Numbered from the stretch's first letter, positions 1 through 10,716 are shown. The stretch is DNA of 64,000 bases from Epiperipatus broadwayi (GCA_028023455.1 JAQFVV010012416.1:6057594-6121593), one strand, 5' to 3'. Translations and numbers: made by a program. The notes: a model not told the origin generated them from the sequence alone.

Positions 1-98
1 ATATCTGCCTACTTTATAAATATTCTAGGTTCAAATGGCCTAGTGGCACCCTGGTATAACAGATAGGGTTGTGAGGTTGAGTTGACTGTTATAATATA
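1..98 (+). repeat. Family-5 repeat, left copy (cut by window edge)
   Basis: About 97 bp match the reverse complement of 1375-1471 with scattered mismatches; both share the pieces TCTGCCTACT and CCTGGTAT. The two copies are inverted and 1.3 kb apart, so they may be termini of one element or two insertions. The left end is truncated by the window edge, so the true boundary is unknown. Confidence 0.5.
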
Positions 99-330
99 TA
101 TATAGGGTTTGTTTATAAGTGGAATACAATAATACTCTGAAGTAGAATACATGCATATTCTTCCTGAGTTTGAATACCAGAGCATAACATGAGTAGATTA
201 GAGGGGAAATGGAAAAGGGCATTTTAACTCAAAGTTCCTTCAATCTAATTATTAATACTTTCATGATTATATTTATTGAAATAAATTACTTCAATGATTA
301 CAATGAGACAGATCTTTCAATGAAAAAAGG

Positions 331-590
331 CTCATCCCACTGCATATGGAGTCTAACGATTGAGCTATTTTATTGACCATTGCACATTTTCTATCTAGTA
401 CAACAATGTGGGGCATGAATCATATATATTAAAATTATAATTTTCTTTGACCCATTACATATGGTGCACTCAATCATTGGAAATGAATCATATATATTAA
501 GATTATAATTTTCCTCATCCCACTCCATATGGAGTCTAACAATTGAGCTATTTTATGGTTCATTGCACATTTTCCATCTAGTACAACTGC
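331..590 (+). repeat. Local imperfect direct duplication
   Basis: A block at about 331-404 (CTCATCCCACTGCATATGG and following bases) recurs at 513-588 with a few substitutions. A second block at 415-446 recurs at 484-515. This is an old local duplication in non-coding, AT-rich DNA. The flanks (99-330 and 591-1227) show nothing else I can support. Confidence 0.5.
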
Positions 591-1227
591 TCATCCTGTT
601 ACAATATATACCAACTCCTGCACACAAAGATGTTCAAATACTCACCACTCTGCAAGCCTAATGAGTAATGATTTTAATCTTCATTGTTCCTTTATGAAAA
701 GAAACTGTTGGAGAATCTAAAAAAAAACTATTTAAACATTGTTTTAGTTTTATCTTGATACTTTTAAACTATTAGGAATTTTAAACTTCTCTCTCAATAT
801 TATAATATATAAAATTAAAAGCATGTGAAGCGCTTGAAAGAGAAGCTATAGAGAGTGCAAAAAATATTAAATCCTAAGCGCTTTCAAGACTATTTTATAT
901 TTATAGCGAAAGTGTGAAATGCTTGTATAATTAATTGTATATAATTTTTTTAAAAAATGGGATAAATGTGGAAAGGAGATATTTACTTATTAACCTGTTT
1001 CCCAAGCTTGGCAGCCATTTTTTTTAATTATACAGTTTTAAGGATATATAAGTATTTATTTATGCTTTTATTTCAATTTTATTTTAACAAATATGTATTT
1101 CTTGTTAAGTTTTAAAAAATTAATAAATTGATTATAAATTCCATTCAGAAGGTTAATTTCATTTTTTTTTTATATTATAACATGTAAACACCAACATGCT
1201 CTAAACATTGTTGTAGTTTATTTGCAT

Positions 1228-1377
1228 TCGCCATCTTTATTTTGGTCACCACCATTTGTCAAAATGATAAGAGTTTGGGATCTCCCTTTGACAGAACAGC
1301 ATGCAATGGAATATTTTCAAAGGTACAGGATCCTGCGCTCACATAAATGTGTTAATGGGCATGATATAATACTATAA
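1228..1377 (+). pseudogene. ISXO2-like transposase N-terminal fragment
   Basis: An open frame too short for a standard ORF cutoff runs into a TAA at 1375-1377. It has an ATG at 1264 and encodes about 50 residues. The order is an acidic/hydrophobic segment (WDLPLTEQHAMEYFQ), a basic stretch (RYRILRSHK), then C-x-x-G-H. This matches the start of ISXO2/IS1595-like transposase proteins common in invertebrate genomes, where a residue run of the type 'AIxFLQxxGLL' is followed by a Cys/His ribbon. No DDE catalytic domain follows, because the frame stops and runs into the family-5 repeat. Assignment is from motif pattern only; a random ORF remains possible. Confidence 0.35.
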
Positions 1378-1471
1378 CAGTTGACAGAACCTCCCTAACC
1401 TAATCTGCCATACCAGGGCATCACTAGACTATTGGAACCTAGAAAATTTATATAGTAGGCAGATACGCATG
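1375..1471 (-). repeat. Family-5 repeat, second copy
   Basis: Inverted partner of 1-98. It begins immediately at the stop of the ISXO2-like fragment, so it may have truncated that fragment. Confidence 0.5.
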
Positions 1472-2588
1472 GGAGAGGTTACTCTTTTATCGAACTGAAA
1501 GCACTAGTCACTAGCTCAGGGAGAAGCTGAATTTAAAATATCACACTGTATATTCAAATTAATTCTTAATTTTAAATATTAATAAAATATATAAAATAAA
1601 TTACTGCCAAAATTTAATTAAACAAAACATTTTATTATTACGCACACACACATTAAAAAAAAATCTGGAAAATTAACTAGTAAATATATTTGATTTGAAT
1701 TATATGCACAGATGGAAGCATTTAATTGATTTAATACAATTTTAATATTTTAATAAGCAGGAATACGCTACATAGATTATGCAATAACCAACCCAATCCC
1801 TTTTAACCTTAGTGCAAAAATCTCACATTTAAACCAATGCTAGCTTACTGATATACTGATGTGACCAATACAAAATGAGATTTTGGTATAACACAACTAA
1901 GCTAACAGGAATTTATGTATGTAGCATGACATCATTTGAAAAATAAAAAATCATGGTGGAAAGGAATGAGCATCTTCTCCATGACCATTAATAAACCTCA
2001 CCAACAGACAAGAATAATCCATTACCCAATTGGTGATACAAAAAATGAAATTATTGACATATATATATAGAAGAGATGCTCTGTAAAAGTGGATAGCAGT
2101 CTTTGCCAGCTTACTGTCCCAGTCAGAGCGTAAGAAAATCAAGTGTAGGAAATACTCTATGATCATTGACAACATGATGACTACTCTTTTGGGTCATATG
2201 TTCAGATGGGTATGATGCCCTGTATGTTAATGTGGTACAAGGGAATGAGTATCCAATACACCTCAGAATACATTGACATAAAACATCCATACATCTATCC
2301 ACTAGCACTGATTTAACAACAAAACAAACAATCAGTCCAAAATTAACACACCTTTAACTAACATAATCTTACAAATCTACGTAGCCATTTATGCCTATTT
2401 TAAATTAATTTAAAAGAAATTTACAAAAATGGAAATGATATTAAACACATAATATATATATATATATATAATTTAAAATTTTAGTCAGACAAGAGATTTC
2501 TTTTAAAAGTTAAGTGAGCCTTAAAATACTTGAAAAGTTCGTATTATATAATTAATGTTAATATTTCATTTAAAACAAAAGTTTATAC
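1472..2588. other. AT-rich non-coding stretch
   Basis: No gene or repeat is supported here apart from an (AT)n run at about 2452-2470. Short open frames at 1951-2308 have no recognisable motif and no supporting splice context. Confidence 0.6.
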
Positions 2589-2738
2589 TTTCCGATGCTG
2601 TAGGTAAAGTTGTTTTTGCAGTTCTTAATGTGTCACACAATTCAAAGTTTTTTCCATTTCCTATTGTTCTAGATGGAGACAAGTCTGTTGCTGGCCAGTT
2701 TTTCAGGAACCATCGTACTATGGAAACCACTTCAGCTG
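2589..2738 (-). CDS. Candidate internal exon, unknown protein
   Basis: On the minus strand a pyrimidine-rich tract and TTGCAG acceptor (bases 2739-2740 are the AG) lead into 150 nt without a stop, ending at a possible GTATAA donor starting at 2588. The translation begins AEVVSIVRWFLKNWPATDLS and ends LRTAKTTLPTASE. It is compositionally like real protein, with two Trp, one Cys and mixed charge. Entry and exit are both phase 1, which is compatible with the phase-1 donor of the signal-peptide exon at 34943. I do not recognise the family. The opposite strand is also open here, so strand and coding status are uncertain; the better acceptor is on minus. Confidence 0.3.
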
Positions 2739-2827
2739 CTGCAAATATGGGAAACAAATTATTGCTGACCCTACATTTTGTAGATCTGCAATACACTTAT
2801 AAATATATTTATATAAGACACAATTAG

Positions 2828-4345
2828 TATGAGCAATCCAATCTGAATCTCAACTTCAAAGTTTTCTTTCTATAGCTTTGTGAATTCTTATCAGCAAATT
2901 CCAGGATCGATCTTACCTAGCTTGACTTTTCTCTGTGGACCATGTGCTTATTTACATTGTTATTGGTCAGCTTTCTTTAGAGCGGAAACTCAAAATTTAT
3001 CACTAGTATTTTTTTAATTTATCTCTTATCTGATTTTATGCCAAAGGGCCTGTTTGCTATTACATCAATATAAAAAATCATTTCCATTCTAAGATTAAAA
3101 ATAATTAATTAACAGCTTTTTTTTTTCATTCTTTTATATTAAAACAATCTTGTTTTTAGATTTTAAACTTTAAATAATTATATAATTAGTTTGCCATCTG
3201 TGCATTATATATATATATATCAATTTAAATAAAATTATTAAATTCTCTTTTTATAAATATATATTTCTACTAGAGGGTGATTTTATATTTTTTTCCATTT
3301 TTATTTGAAAGAAATGTAACGGCATATACTTATTCCGTTACAATACTTTATGCTTCTTATATATTTTTAATTTTTATATTAATAAGTTGAAGTCTACATT
3401 AAAGAGCACAATATGACATTAAGTTTATTTATTATTTATTTATTTTTATATTAAGAAGTTGATTTAATGCAAAAAATAATAATAAATAAAATGGAAATAT
3501 TAAAATTAATTTTTGCAGAAATTTTTATCTTTTAAAAATAACAATAACAAAAATTGTAAATATTAAATATGACAGCTTGTCAGCCATTTTGTTTTAAATA
3601 TTTACTATGCCCCTGAAACTGTATAAGTAAAAGAAATACCTATCAAGCTTGGGAGACAGGCTAATAGCTAAATAAGTACTGGAAAAAACTATAAATGGAT
3701 GGATGAATTTTTTTTTAAGAAAAGTAGATAATTATAAGAAAATTAATTAAATCAAGTCATTTAATATGCAATAATTACTGAAATAGTTGCATAAATTTAA
3801 TACATTTAAATACATTTGGTCATTACAAAGTTAGACTTTTTATTGATGTGTTTTATAAAAAAAATAATTACCTTTTTTTAACAATGTTTTAACAAATCAG
3901 CCAATTAAATCAACAATACCATACTCTTAACAACTTTGACATCATATTACGATAACCAACTAATCAGCTCTTCCAAGACAATTGTTTCAGAGCTTAGAGC
4001 ACTATTTTTCAACTGGAAGTCATTCTGTTGATAATATCTCAATGTGATATATAATGATGACCTTTCCATATAACTATCAAAATTAAAATTGACTAAATAG
4101 ATTTTAATGCATTTAAATATTACATTTGTTTTCAATTCTGATCTTAGACTAATTACCTTAAACACTAATTACTATTAATATAGATTAATAGAAAGCAAAA
4201 TTATATTTGTTGTGGATATTATATCCTTGTTGACATATCTAATTACATTAAAACTAATCTAATTATCTGATGAATATTTATATCTATATGAAATTGCAAT
4301 CTCTAAAAATTAAACTTATTTTTTCTTTCAAAAATATATATATAT
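2828..4345. other. AT-rich non-coding stretch
   Basis: Mostly A/T runs. A small inverted repeat (GTAACGG...CCGTTAC) sits at 3317-3343. The segment 3580-3680 loosely resembles the reverse complement of 980-1060, suggesting an old unnamed repeat. A 40-residue minus-strand open frame ending near 3950 has no recognised motif. Confidence 0.5.
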
Positions 4346-4441
4346 TAAAACAGGCAAAACTCTTCATACACTAGTGCCACTCAGCACAATCCAGAGTAAT
4401 CAATAGATGCCAGAACCTAACTAGTGCCTATTAATCCAATA

Positions 4442-4483
4442 TCCCCAGACTAGTTTCTCACTTGTGGCTTTCATCAGTGAGGA
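4442..4483 (-). ncRNA. Hammerhead-like motif (family 1)
   Basis: The core CUGAUGA, GAA, palindromic stem III ACUAGU, C17 and a six-pair stem I (UCCUCA with UGGGGA) are all present. Stem II is weakened by substitutions, so activity is doubtful. Confidence 0.35.
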
Positions 4484-4540
4484 GCCTTGCCTTGGACCTG
4501 AGAGCACTACACCTAGATCTTAGAATTTGAGAGGCAAGAC

Positions 4541-4582
4541 TTCTCACTGATGAAAACCACAAGCTAGAAGCTAGTCTGAGGA
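4541..4582 (+). ncRNA. Hammerhead-like motif (family 1)
   Basis: CUGAUGA lies at 4547-4553 and GAA at 4567-4569. Stem III is GCUAGU and C17 is at 4576. Position 15.1 is G, giving a G-U pair instead of A-U, and stem II is weak. Probably decayed. Confidence 0.3.
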
Positions 4583-4738
4583 TATTGGATGAGTAGGCAC
4601 TAGATAGGGATTTTATGCACAAGCCTTCTGGCATCCATTGATTACTCTGTTTTGCATTGAGTGGCACTACTGTATGGAGAGTTTTGCCTGTTTTAACAAC
4701 AATTATGAGCAAGCATAAGAAATAGTGATCTTGGGATG

Positions 4739-5579
4739 TTTAGTGGTTTAAATGTATATATATATAGAGAGAGAGAAAATTGTTAACAAAGACCACAAAC
4801 TAGGAAAAGCTACTTGAAAGAGAATCTTTTTTTAGAAACAAATGATAATTGATTGTTATCTTTTGAGGTATAAAATGCAAATTAAGATTTTTGGAATTAT
4901 TATGTAAATTAATCGTCAATGTTCATAATAGACATTTGTTTATTTTATAGTAAATTCATTCAATATAAACATCTATATAAACTTAGAGAAAAAAAATCAC
5001 AAAGCATGCAATATGGACTTTAATTATTAAGTATGGCAATGTGTAAGTAGTTTTAGGTTTAAAAATAAAGGAATATATATTTATCCGAAATTTATTTCTT
5101 AAAAAAAAATTGTAAGTGATGAAAACAGAGAAAAAGATTTTTACTGACACAATATGATTTTTGTAAAAATACGTTGTAAAACATCTTGATTTCTAAATAT
5201 ATTTGTCAATTATGTAATTTTTTATAATAAAAAATGAATGAAGATTTAACTTTAATGTTAATAGTTGTATACGAAAAAAGGATTGAGTCGTGATTAGAAA
5301 CAGAAGTAAATGGATTTGTATACGTATGTGTTTAAAAAAAGGGTCAAAGTTCATATGCAAAAGTAAAGAACTTGATGAGGGTAAATAGATTTAACTTTTA
5401 ACATTAATTTAAACTTATACGTCAAGATTTATGAAATTTAATATTTCATATTTTTGATATGATTGTTGAACATTACTTTGACTTTTATATTAATCTCTAA
5501 ATTATATGATATTTGTCATTTAAAAAATAACACTTGTAATTTAATATACATTATTCTACTCATTTCAGTAACTTCTATC
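4739..5579. other. AT-rich non-coding stretch
   Basis: I see no gene, RNA or repeat boundary here beyond simple A/T runs. Confidence 0.6.
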
Positions 5580-5789
5580 AAAGTCATAATGAAATAATAA
5601 ATCCTATGCCTAGAAATTTCTGACTTTGTCTAAAAATAAGCAATTTAACATCTAGCCATATATTATAAACAAATATACATATCTAAAGTCATAGTGAAAT
5701 AATAAATCCTATGCCTAGAAATGTCTGACTTTGTCTAAGAGTAAACAATTTAACATCACGCCATATATTATAAACATATAGTATAAACT
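5580..5789 (+). repeat. Tandem duplication, 105-bp unit, two copies
   Basis: 5580-5684 repeats as 5685-5789 (AAAGTCATARTGAAATAATA and so on) with a handful of differences. It is non-coding. The following 5790-6228 is plain AT-rich sequence. Confidence 0.8.
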
Positions 5790-6228
5790 TAAAAAATTAT
5801 AAAATATTTTGGTATTTGGAAAAGAATTTCAAAAGGAAAAAATATATAATAACAAAAATAAAGTTTTTTAAAGATTTATATTTTTTTTTTAAAGTTAAAA
5901 TTATAATTTTCAACCTTACATATTACTGACTTATCATTGTTAAACATTTTATTTAAGAATCTTCCAGTATTAATTAACAAACATTAGATATCATTTAGTA
6001 ATTACAGGACCCAGCATATACCTATGACATTTAGTTCCAAGGTGTATCAGATAATGAAATGTATGATTTGTAAAGTATATATATTTTAAGCACACATACA
6101 ATGGTATATAAAGCAATTCCAAACAAAAATAATTAATAAAATTGTCAATCATACAAATAATAATAAAATCTGGATTCCTCTATTATATTTATCACATATG
6201 GATAATAAAATACTGCAAATTTTCTTGG

Positions 6229-6480
6229 ACAAATTTAATAAACAGGCAAAAACTCTCCATATAGTAGTGCCACCATGTGCTAACCAGAGTAATCAATGGA
6301 TGTCAGAAGGCTTGTGCATAAAATCCCTATCTAGTGCCTACTCATCCAATATCCCCAGACTAGTTTCTGGCTTGTGGCCTTCATCAGTGAGGAGCCTTGG
6401 ATCTGAGAGCACTGCACCTAGAGCTTAGGATAATGTGATCATGGTGATCATGTGATGTTTAGTGGTTTAACAAATTTAAT
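6229..6480 (-). mobile_element. Family-1 element with 11-bp target duplication
   Basis: A 230-bp family-1 copy (6240-6469) is flanked by the 11-bp direct repeat ACAAATTTAAT at 6229-6239 and 6470-6480. Read on minus, it starts TAAACCACTAAACATC-like and ends GCCTGTTT. Those termini agree with the independent copy at 28801-29094. It has no coding capacity. One hammerhead-like ribozyme lies inside. The size, TSD and ribozyme fit a non-autonomous retrozyme-like insertion; a DNA-transposon origin is not excluded. Confidence 0.75.
6352..6393 (-). ncRNA. Minimal type I hammerhead ribozyme (family 1, best copy)
   Basis: Read on minus: six-pair stem I (6388-6393 with 6352-6357, one G-U), core CUGAUGA at 6381-6387, stem II of GGC/GCC closed by an A-A pair with loop CACAA (6368-6380), GAA at 6365-6367, self-complementary stem III ACUAGU at 6359-6364 and cleavage nucleotide C at 6358. 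Every conserved single-stranded core base is present. The oddity is A-A at 10.1/11.1, where most hammerheads have G-C. Short palindromic stem III hammerheads are known from Penelope-like elements and retrozymes and are thought to work best as dimers. Self-cleavage here is inference. Confidence 0.55.
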
Positions 6481-7261
6481 GTCGGATTCAGAATCCTCAT
6501 AAATTTAAATAAGTTTATTAAGACACAAAGGATAAAATTCTAACATTGTATCAGTCCAATGTGATCTATGTTGCAAGCTGTAGCCAAAAAGACTGTCCAT
6601 ATGTCCAGGGCAAATCTTAGAACTAGAATGACCCTGCATTCTCTAATGTAAAGACAATCTAAGACAAAGTTCGATGCCATTAATTCATCGGTTTTTTATA
6701 ATCATAAAATTGAATACTGCTATAGTTGTGATCTTAATGTTGTTAAAACTGTGTGTGAAGAGAGAAATGATTGTAAACATAAAATAAAAGAGGTGTGTTT
6801 TATTATGCAAAGTAGTTACATAATGAATCAAAAATCAAATAGCATTCAAATCAGCAACAAATTAATATTCTCAGCAAACTAACCAAGAATTGAAAGCATA
6901 ATTGGTGCAATAAATTTTACTAAATTTAAACTCTGACTTAATATTTCTTATACTGTATATATATATATGAGTGAGTATACACTAAATACATGTTAAAATG
7001 TGCACAGCACACACATATATATATAGTGACTATGCACTGTGAACGAAAATATTAAAATACATAAAATTATTGCTATTTATTAATTTCTCATTTTTCTTTT
7101 ATTGTTTTCTTTTTTTAACTGTAAACATCTGAAATAAAGATTAAGAATTTGGAGAATATTATATTTTTAAATTATATGTAAAGTTTTCTAACTTTTTATA
7201 TACATACACGCACATATACGGATGTTACTCAATTTAAAACACTATCACATATAAAAATATA
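6481..7261. other. AT-rich non-coding stretch
   Basis: No feature is supported. Short (AT)n tracts occur near 6955 and 7010. Confidence 0.6.
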
Positions 7262-7361
7262 ATTTTTTTTTTTTTTTTTAAGTGTCATAGCATCGGCCGG
7301 GACGCGAACCTGCAACCCGGGCAACTGCAAGGCAGTCGCACTGACCTCTCGACCACCATAA
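7262..7361 (-). mobile_element. Short tRNA-derived retroposon with poly(A) tail
   Basis: On minus, about 75 bp of strikingly GC-rich sequence starts GGTGGTCGAGAGGTCAGTGC. It has an A-box-like TGGTCGAGAGG and a B-box-like GGTTCGCGTCC, and it can form an anticodon-type stem (CGACT with AGTTG, 7-nt loop). An A-run of about 18 (T-run at 7262-7279 on plus) follows. The acceptor stem does not pair well, so this is a SINE head or retroposed tRNA rather than a working tRNA gene. Confidence 0.6.
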
Positions 7362-8289
7362 AATTTTTGAGTTGCAAATATTAAATATAATACTATTTAT
7401 AATAATCATGTGGTTAGTTGCTTTAGTGGTCGTGGGACCTTTAACTCATTAACTAGCAGATTGATCACAACGAACTGCGGTTTTTATTTTTATTTTATGC
7501 AGCTAAGAGTTAATTTTGGAAATTTTTAGCCCTTGTTTTAAAAATTTTACAGGATATATTTGTGAAGGTTTTTGTAAATATTATATATATATAAAGTTAT
7601 TTGAATTAAAAAAAGTTTTTCCAAAGCATTATCTATCTATGATTAATAATTTAACATTTAAGATTTCATATATTGTCTCTTTCCCCTTCCCCCTTTTATT
7701 TTAATAAGCTGCAGGATATTTCACTTTTTTTAAACCTAAAGTAAAGATAAGACATTTAAATAAACAAGTCTTTTAATATAAATAATATTTCATTTCAACA
7801 ATAAAATGAAGTCTATTGATAAGAATGGTGACATTAAGTGCTAAAGAGCAAAATAAGTGAGAAAAATAATTAACTTAGACATGAAGAAGGAAATAAGAAA
7901 GTATAAAAAGAAGAGATCTGAGTGCTGAATATTGCATAGTTTTTTTTAAATATAATTTTCCCTAAAGAAAGATTATTTAAATTTTGAGTATATAAAAGTT
8001 AAATAAATTAATTTTACATTATTTTTAAGTTTATATTTTTGATTTGGGATTATACTTTATCTGTTTTAAATGGTTTAGTTGGATGGCAGCTTTGCTCTAG
8101 GCTATGGACTTGGAGTAGATTATGCCAAATTCAAATATTTCAATGTATAATTAAATAGACTGATGTTATAATATAAAAAATTCTAAAAATAATTATATTG
8201 ATTCTATCATATCCCATGGTATCTTACTTCTTGAGTTTTAAAGTATATACATTAATTAATAATTTTATTAATCATATTTTTTTAAATTT
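7362..8289. other. AT-rich stretch with one shared block
   Basis: Mostly unremarkable. The block at about 8060-8160 (containing TTTGCTCTAGGCT) recurs at 22727-22830, so it is a fragment of an unnamed dispersed repeat. Confidence 0.45.
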
Positions 8290-8323
8290 ATATAAATAAA
8301 GATACAATAAAACTCAAATGATC

Positions 8324-8363
8324 CCAAGATGCATTTCGTGCTAAACCAGCACTCATCAGTTGG
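8324..8363 (-). ncRNA. Type I hammerhead ribozyme (family 2, best copy)
   Basis: Core CUGAUGA lies at 8353-8359. Stem II is a perfect five-pair GUGCU/AGCAC at 8338-8352, with the canonical G10.1-C11.1 pair. GAA is at 8335-8337, palindromic stem III AUGCAU at 8329-8334 and C17 at 8328. Stem I pairs CCAA with UUGG (8360-8363 with 8324-8327). This is the most canonical ribozyme in the window. Outer stem I pairs beyond four are poor. Confidence 0.6.
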
Positions 8364-8725
8364 TCCAAGTCACTATCTCTCATATGAAAAATATGTATGT
8401 ATATTAAATAATTACATTTTGAATTACAAGTGTCAAATTAACTCAACCCACATCTTTGACGTCATCCACTTTAGATAAATATAGTAATGACTATTAATAA
8501 TCATTTACTAAACTAGAGATTATCTCTAGCACAGATATAAACTTTAAAGCTCAATTAAAGATTAATATATCTGATTTTTTAAAATTAAACACACAAACAC
8601 ATGGAGTTATTCACATTTCCTTTTCGCATGTGCAAAATCTTTATAAATATATTGAATAACCTCAATATTACCACACATTCTTCTAAATTCATATAAATAA
8701 AGATACAATAAAAGATAAATGATCC

Positions 8726-8772
8726 CCAAGATGCATTTCATGCTGAACCCACATTCTGAGTGTCATCAGTGG
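8726..8772 (-). ncRNA. Hammerhead-like motif, expanded stem II (family 2)
   Basis: CUGAUGA at 8763-8769, GAA at 8737-8739, AUGCAU at 8731-8736 and C at 8730 are kept. The stem II region is longer and only partly pairs, and stem I is degraded. Confidence 0.3.
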
Positions 8773-9002
8773 ATGGTGCCGAAAATGTGGATTGAGTTAA
8801 TTTGACATTTGTAATTCAAAATATAATCATCCATTGGACTAGAGGTATGGTTTGTGCCAAAGTTATGAGGGCAGTAATTTTGACACATTAATTAAACTGT
8901 AATAATTGGTTATAGTTTTGACACTTATCAATTAAACTGTAGTAATTGGCTATCTATATATTTTGAACAATGATAAAGATATTTGTAAGAAATTGTGATC
9001 TG

Positions 9003-9045
9003 GGCCAACTGATGAGTGCTGGTTCAACAGAAAAGGTGTATCCTG
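9003..9045 (+). ncRNA. Degraded hammerhead-like motif (family 2)
   Basis: CUGAUGA followed by GUGCUGGUUC-type stem II and GAA is visible, but the 11.1 C, stem III and stem I are damaged. It lies on the opposite strand to the two motifs just upstream. Confidence 0.25.
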
Positions 9046-9065
9046 GAATCATACATCTTTTCCAC

Positions 9066-10260
9066 ATCTTTGGTTATATGTTTATGATTACAGTTCTCCA
9101 CAAAAATATTAAAAGTGGATAGAATCCAGTCTCTACATTGTGTGAGAGTGGTATAGTGCAAACTATGCTACAGAAATATTATTCAATAAGAGTATACATT
9201 AATGTTTCAAATAGATTTCCTAAATAAAATATTTGATTCCCTTTAACATATATATGCAGGGATTTTTTTTTTTCATTTGCATAATAAAACGGAGACAGGA
9301 TTCATAAAAAAACATTTACTGTGTTTTTGAGATGTAGACTTAAAGCCAAAGATCACAGGATCAATTCTCCACTGAATAACATTTTTTTAAAAAAAGAAAA
9401 TGGCTGTCTAACTGAAATAGTTAATGCTCATCTAACCCTATAGTTTTTCAAAATATAAATTTTCATATACATGTAGCATAATATTAGGATTTCTCCTTAT
9501 AAAAATGCAAAGATACTATGTTATATATATGATTGTTACAGTTATTTGTGTTACCCATGTTATTAGAGCACCATGATATTAAAAACAATGTCACAACTTA
9601 CTAATAGTATTAGATAAGCTGATCTGTAGAAATATCATGTTATGTAGGAGTTACCTCTATTTTATAGTATTATAAATTTCAATAGAGAAACCTCGTGATG
9701 CCACTATGAAGTCCATGTCTAGGAAATTCTTTTCCAATTTTTTTTACAATTTATTTTTTCAGATAAACTAATAGTCAACTGGTCAATCTAATATTGGTCA
9801 GATAATAGATATCTAACTGTTCTTAACTATGCGGGAAATCACTAATGAAAAGCCATTCACTCCCTTACTACCCAGCAATTAATACTTTTTCATTCAATAT
9901 TTTTCTGCAGGGAATAGAGTATCTTTGCACTGTAAAGAGTGTTTAAAGATTGTTTTACCTATTATATAAAGTCCATAGCGTTTATTCATTTCTTGCTCCT
10001 TTCCTTCTTGCTCTTATAAAACCAAAAGATATAGAGTTAACATTTTAAATTAGCATTTTACAATATTATATTTTAAATATTTTTCAAGTAATAATTTATA
10101 TTTGTCTGAAGGTTTGCGTTAATGGTATATTCGATGTGATAATATGTTGGACTAACTTGTGTCTATTTGTGTGTTATTACTAACAAGTTGTTTGTATTTG
10201 AAAAGTTTAAATAATGTTTAAAATTTTTTATACATTCAACATTTGCTATTAGAAATAGTT
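9066..10260. other. AT-rich non-coding stretch
   Basis: Nothing supportable is seen on either strand. Confidence 0.6.
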
Positions 10261-10338
10261 CAACATATTATCACATATAACAATTTATATATTTTATATC
10301 AACATATTATCACATATAACAATTTATATATTTTATAT
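10261..10338 (+). repeat. Perfect tandem duplication, 39-bp unit
   Basis: 10261-10299 is repeated exactly at 10300-10338. An exact repeat in fast-drifting AT-rich DNA implies a recent slippage or duplication event. Confidence 0.85.
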
Positions 10339-10554
10339 GTCTTTAAGAGTTTTCCACTTATTCGTGTGAATTAATTTTTAAAAAGTACATTTTTTGCGTA
10401 ATAATTCATTTTATATGTATAAAATAATTTCTAAAAACTTTAAGGCAGATGTCTCAAACTCAAATGTTCCATAGGACCAGTCCATTAGATGTATATCCAA
10501 TATGGGTCTTAATCAATTTCATTTTGTGAATCAAAACCTAAATTAAAATAAAGG

Positions 10555-10716
10555 GTATTAAACCATCAAGCATCATAGGATTATCATTTTTAATGCTTAC
10601 TCAAGCTGTTTTTCACAGAGGCAAAACTCTCCATACAGTAGCAGGGATTTATGCACAAACTTTCTGCATCCATTGATTACTCTGGCTTGCACTGAGTGGC
10701 ACTACTGAAGATGCGC
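10555..10716. repeat. Family-1 repeat, internally deleted
   Basis: It starts AAACCATCAAGCATCATAGG and continues into GGCAAAACTCTCC. It then jumps to the opposite arm (ATCCATTGATTACTCTGGC), losing the ribozyme region. Confidence 0.65.

Larger units (their letters stand above)
4349..4738. repeat. Family-1 repeat, foldback copy
   Basis: Two family-1 arms face each other around 4495-4520. The left arm starts AAACAGGCAAAACTC. The right arm ends with its complement, then the second terminus GTTTAGTGGTTTAA. Each arm carries one hammerhead-like core (4442-4483 minus, 4541-4582 plus). The element inserted into an (AT)n tract, so its target duplication cannot be read. The 84-residue minus open frame over 4458-4712 is a by-product of the palindrome, not a gene. 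Confidence 0.75.
8290..9065. repeat. Family-2 repeat cluster
   Basis: Two direct copies start ATATAAATAAAGATACAATA at about 8290 and 8690. Each leads into a hammerhead-like core on minus. A third, plus-strand piece lies at 8995-9060. Segments 8405-8470 and 8785-8830 are inverted to one another. The cluster is related to copies at 52.6 and 59.5 kb. No protein coding is seen. Confidence 0.65.

Noticed and set aside
3947-4165. Minus open frame with a protein-like C-terminus and a possible acceptor upstream
   Set aside because: The only support is composition. The acceptor is weak and no partner exon or motif was found, so not called.
4458-4712. Open frames inside family-1 repeats (also at 6198-6428 and 28909-29097)
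   Set aside because: They read through the repeat arms on arbitrary strands and are not conserved as protein between copies.
5580-5789. CRISPR-like direct repeats
   Set aside because: Only two adjacent 105-bp units, no spacers, and a eukaryotic context; an ordinary tandem duplication.
7280-7361. Functional tRNA gene
   Set aside because: The acceptor stem does not pair and a poly(A) tail follows on the transcribed strand, so a retroposed copy is the better reading.
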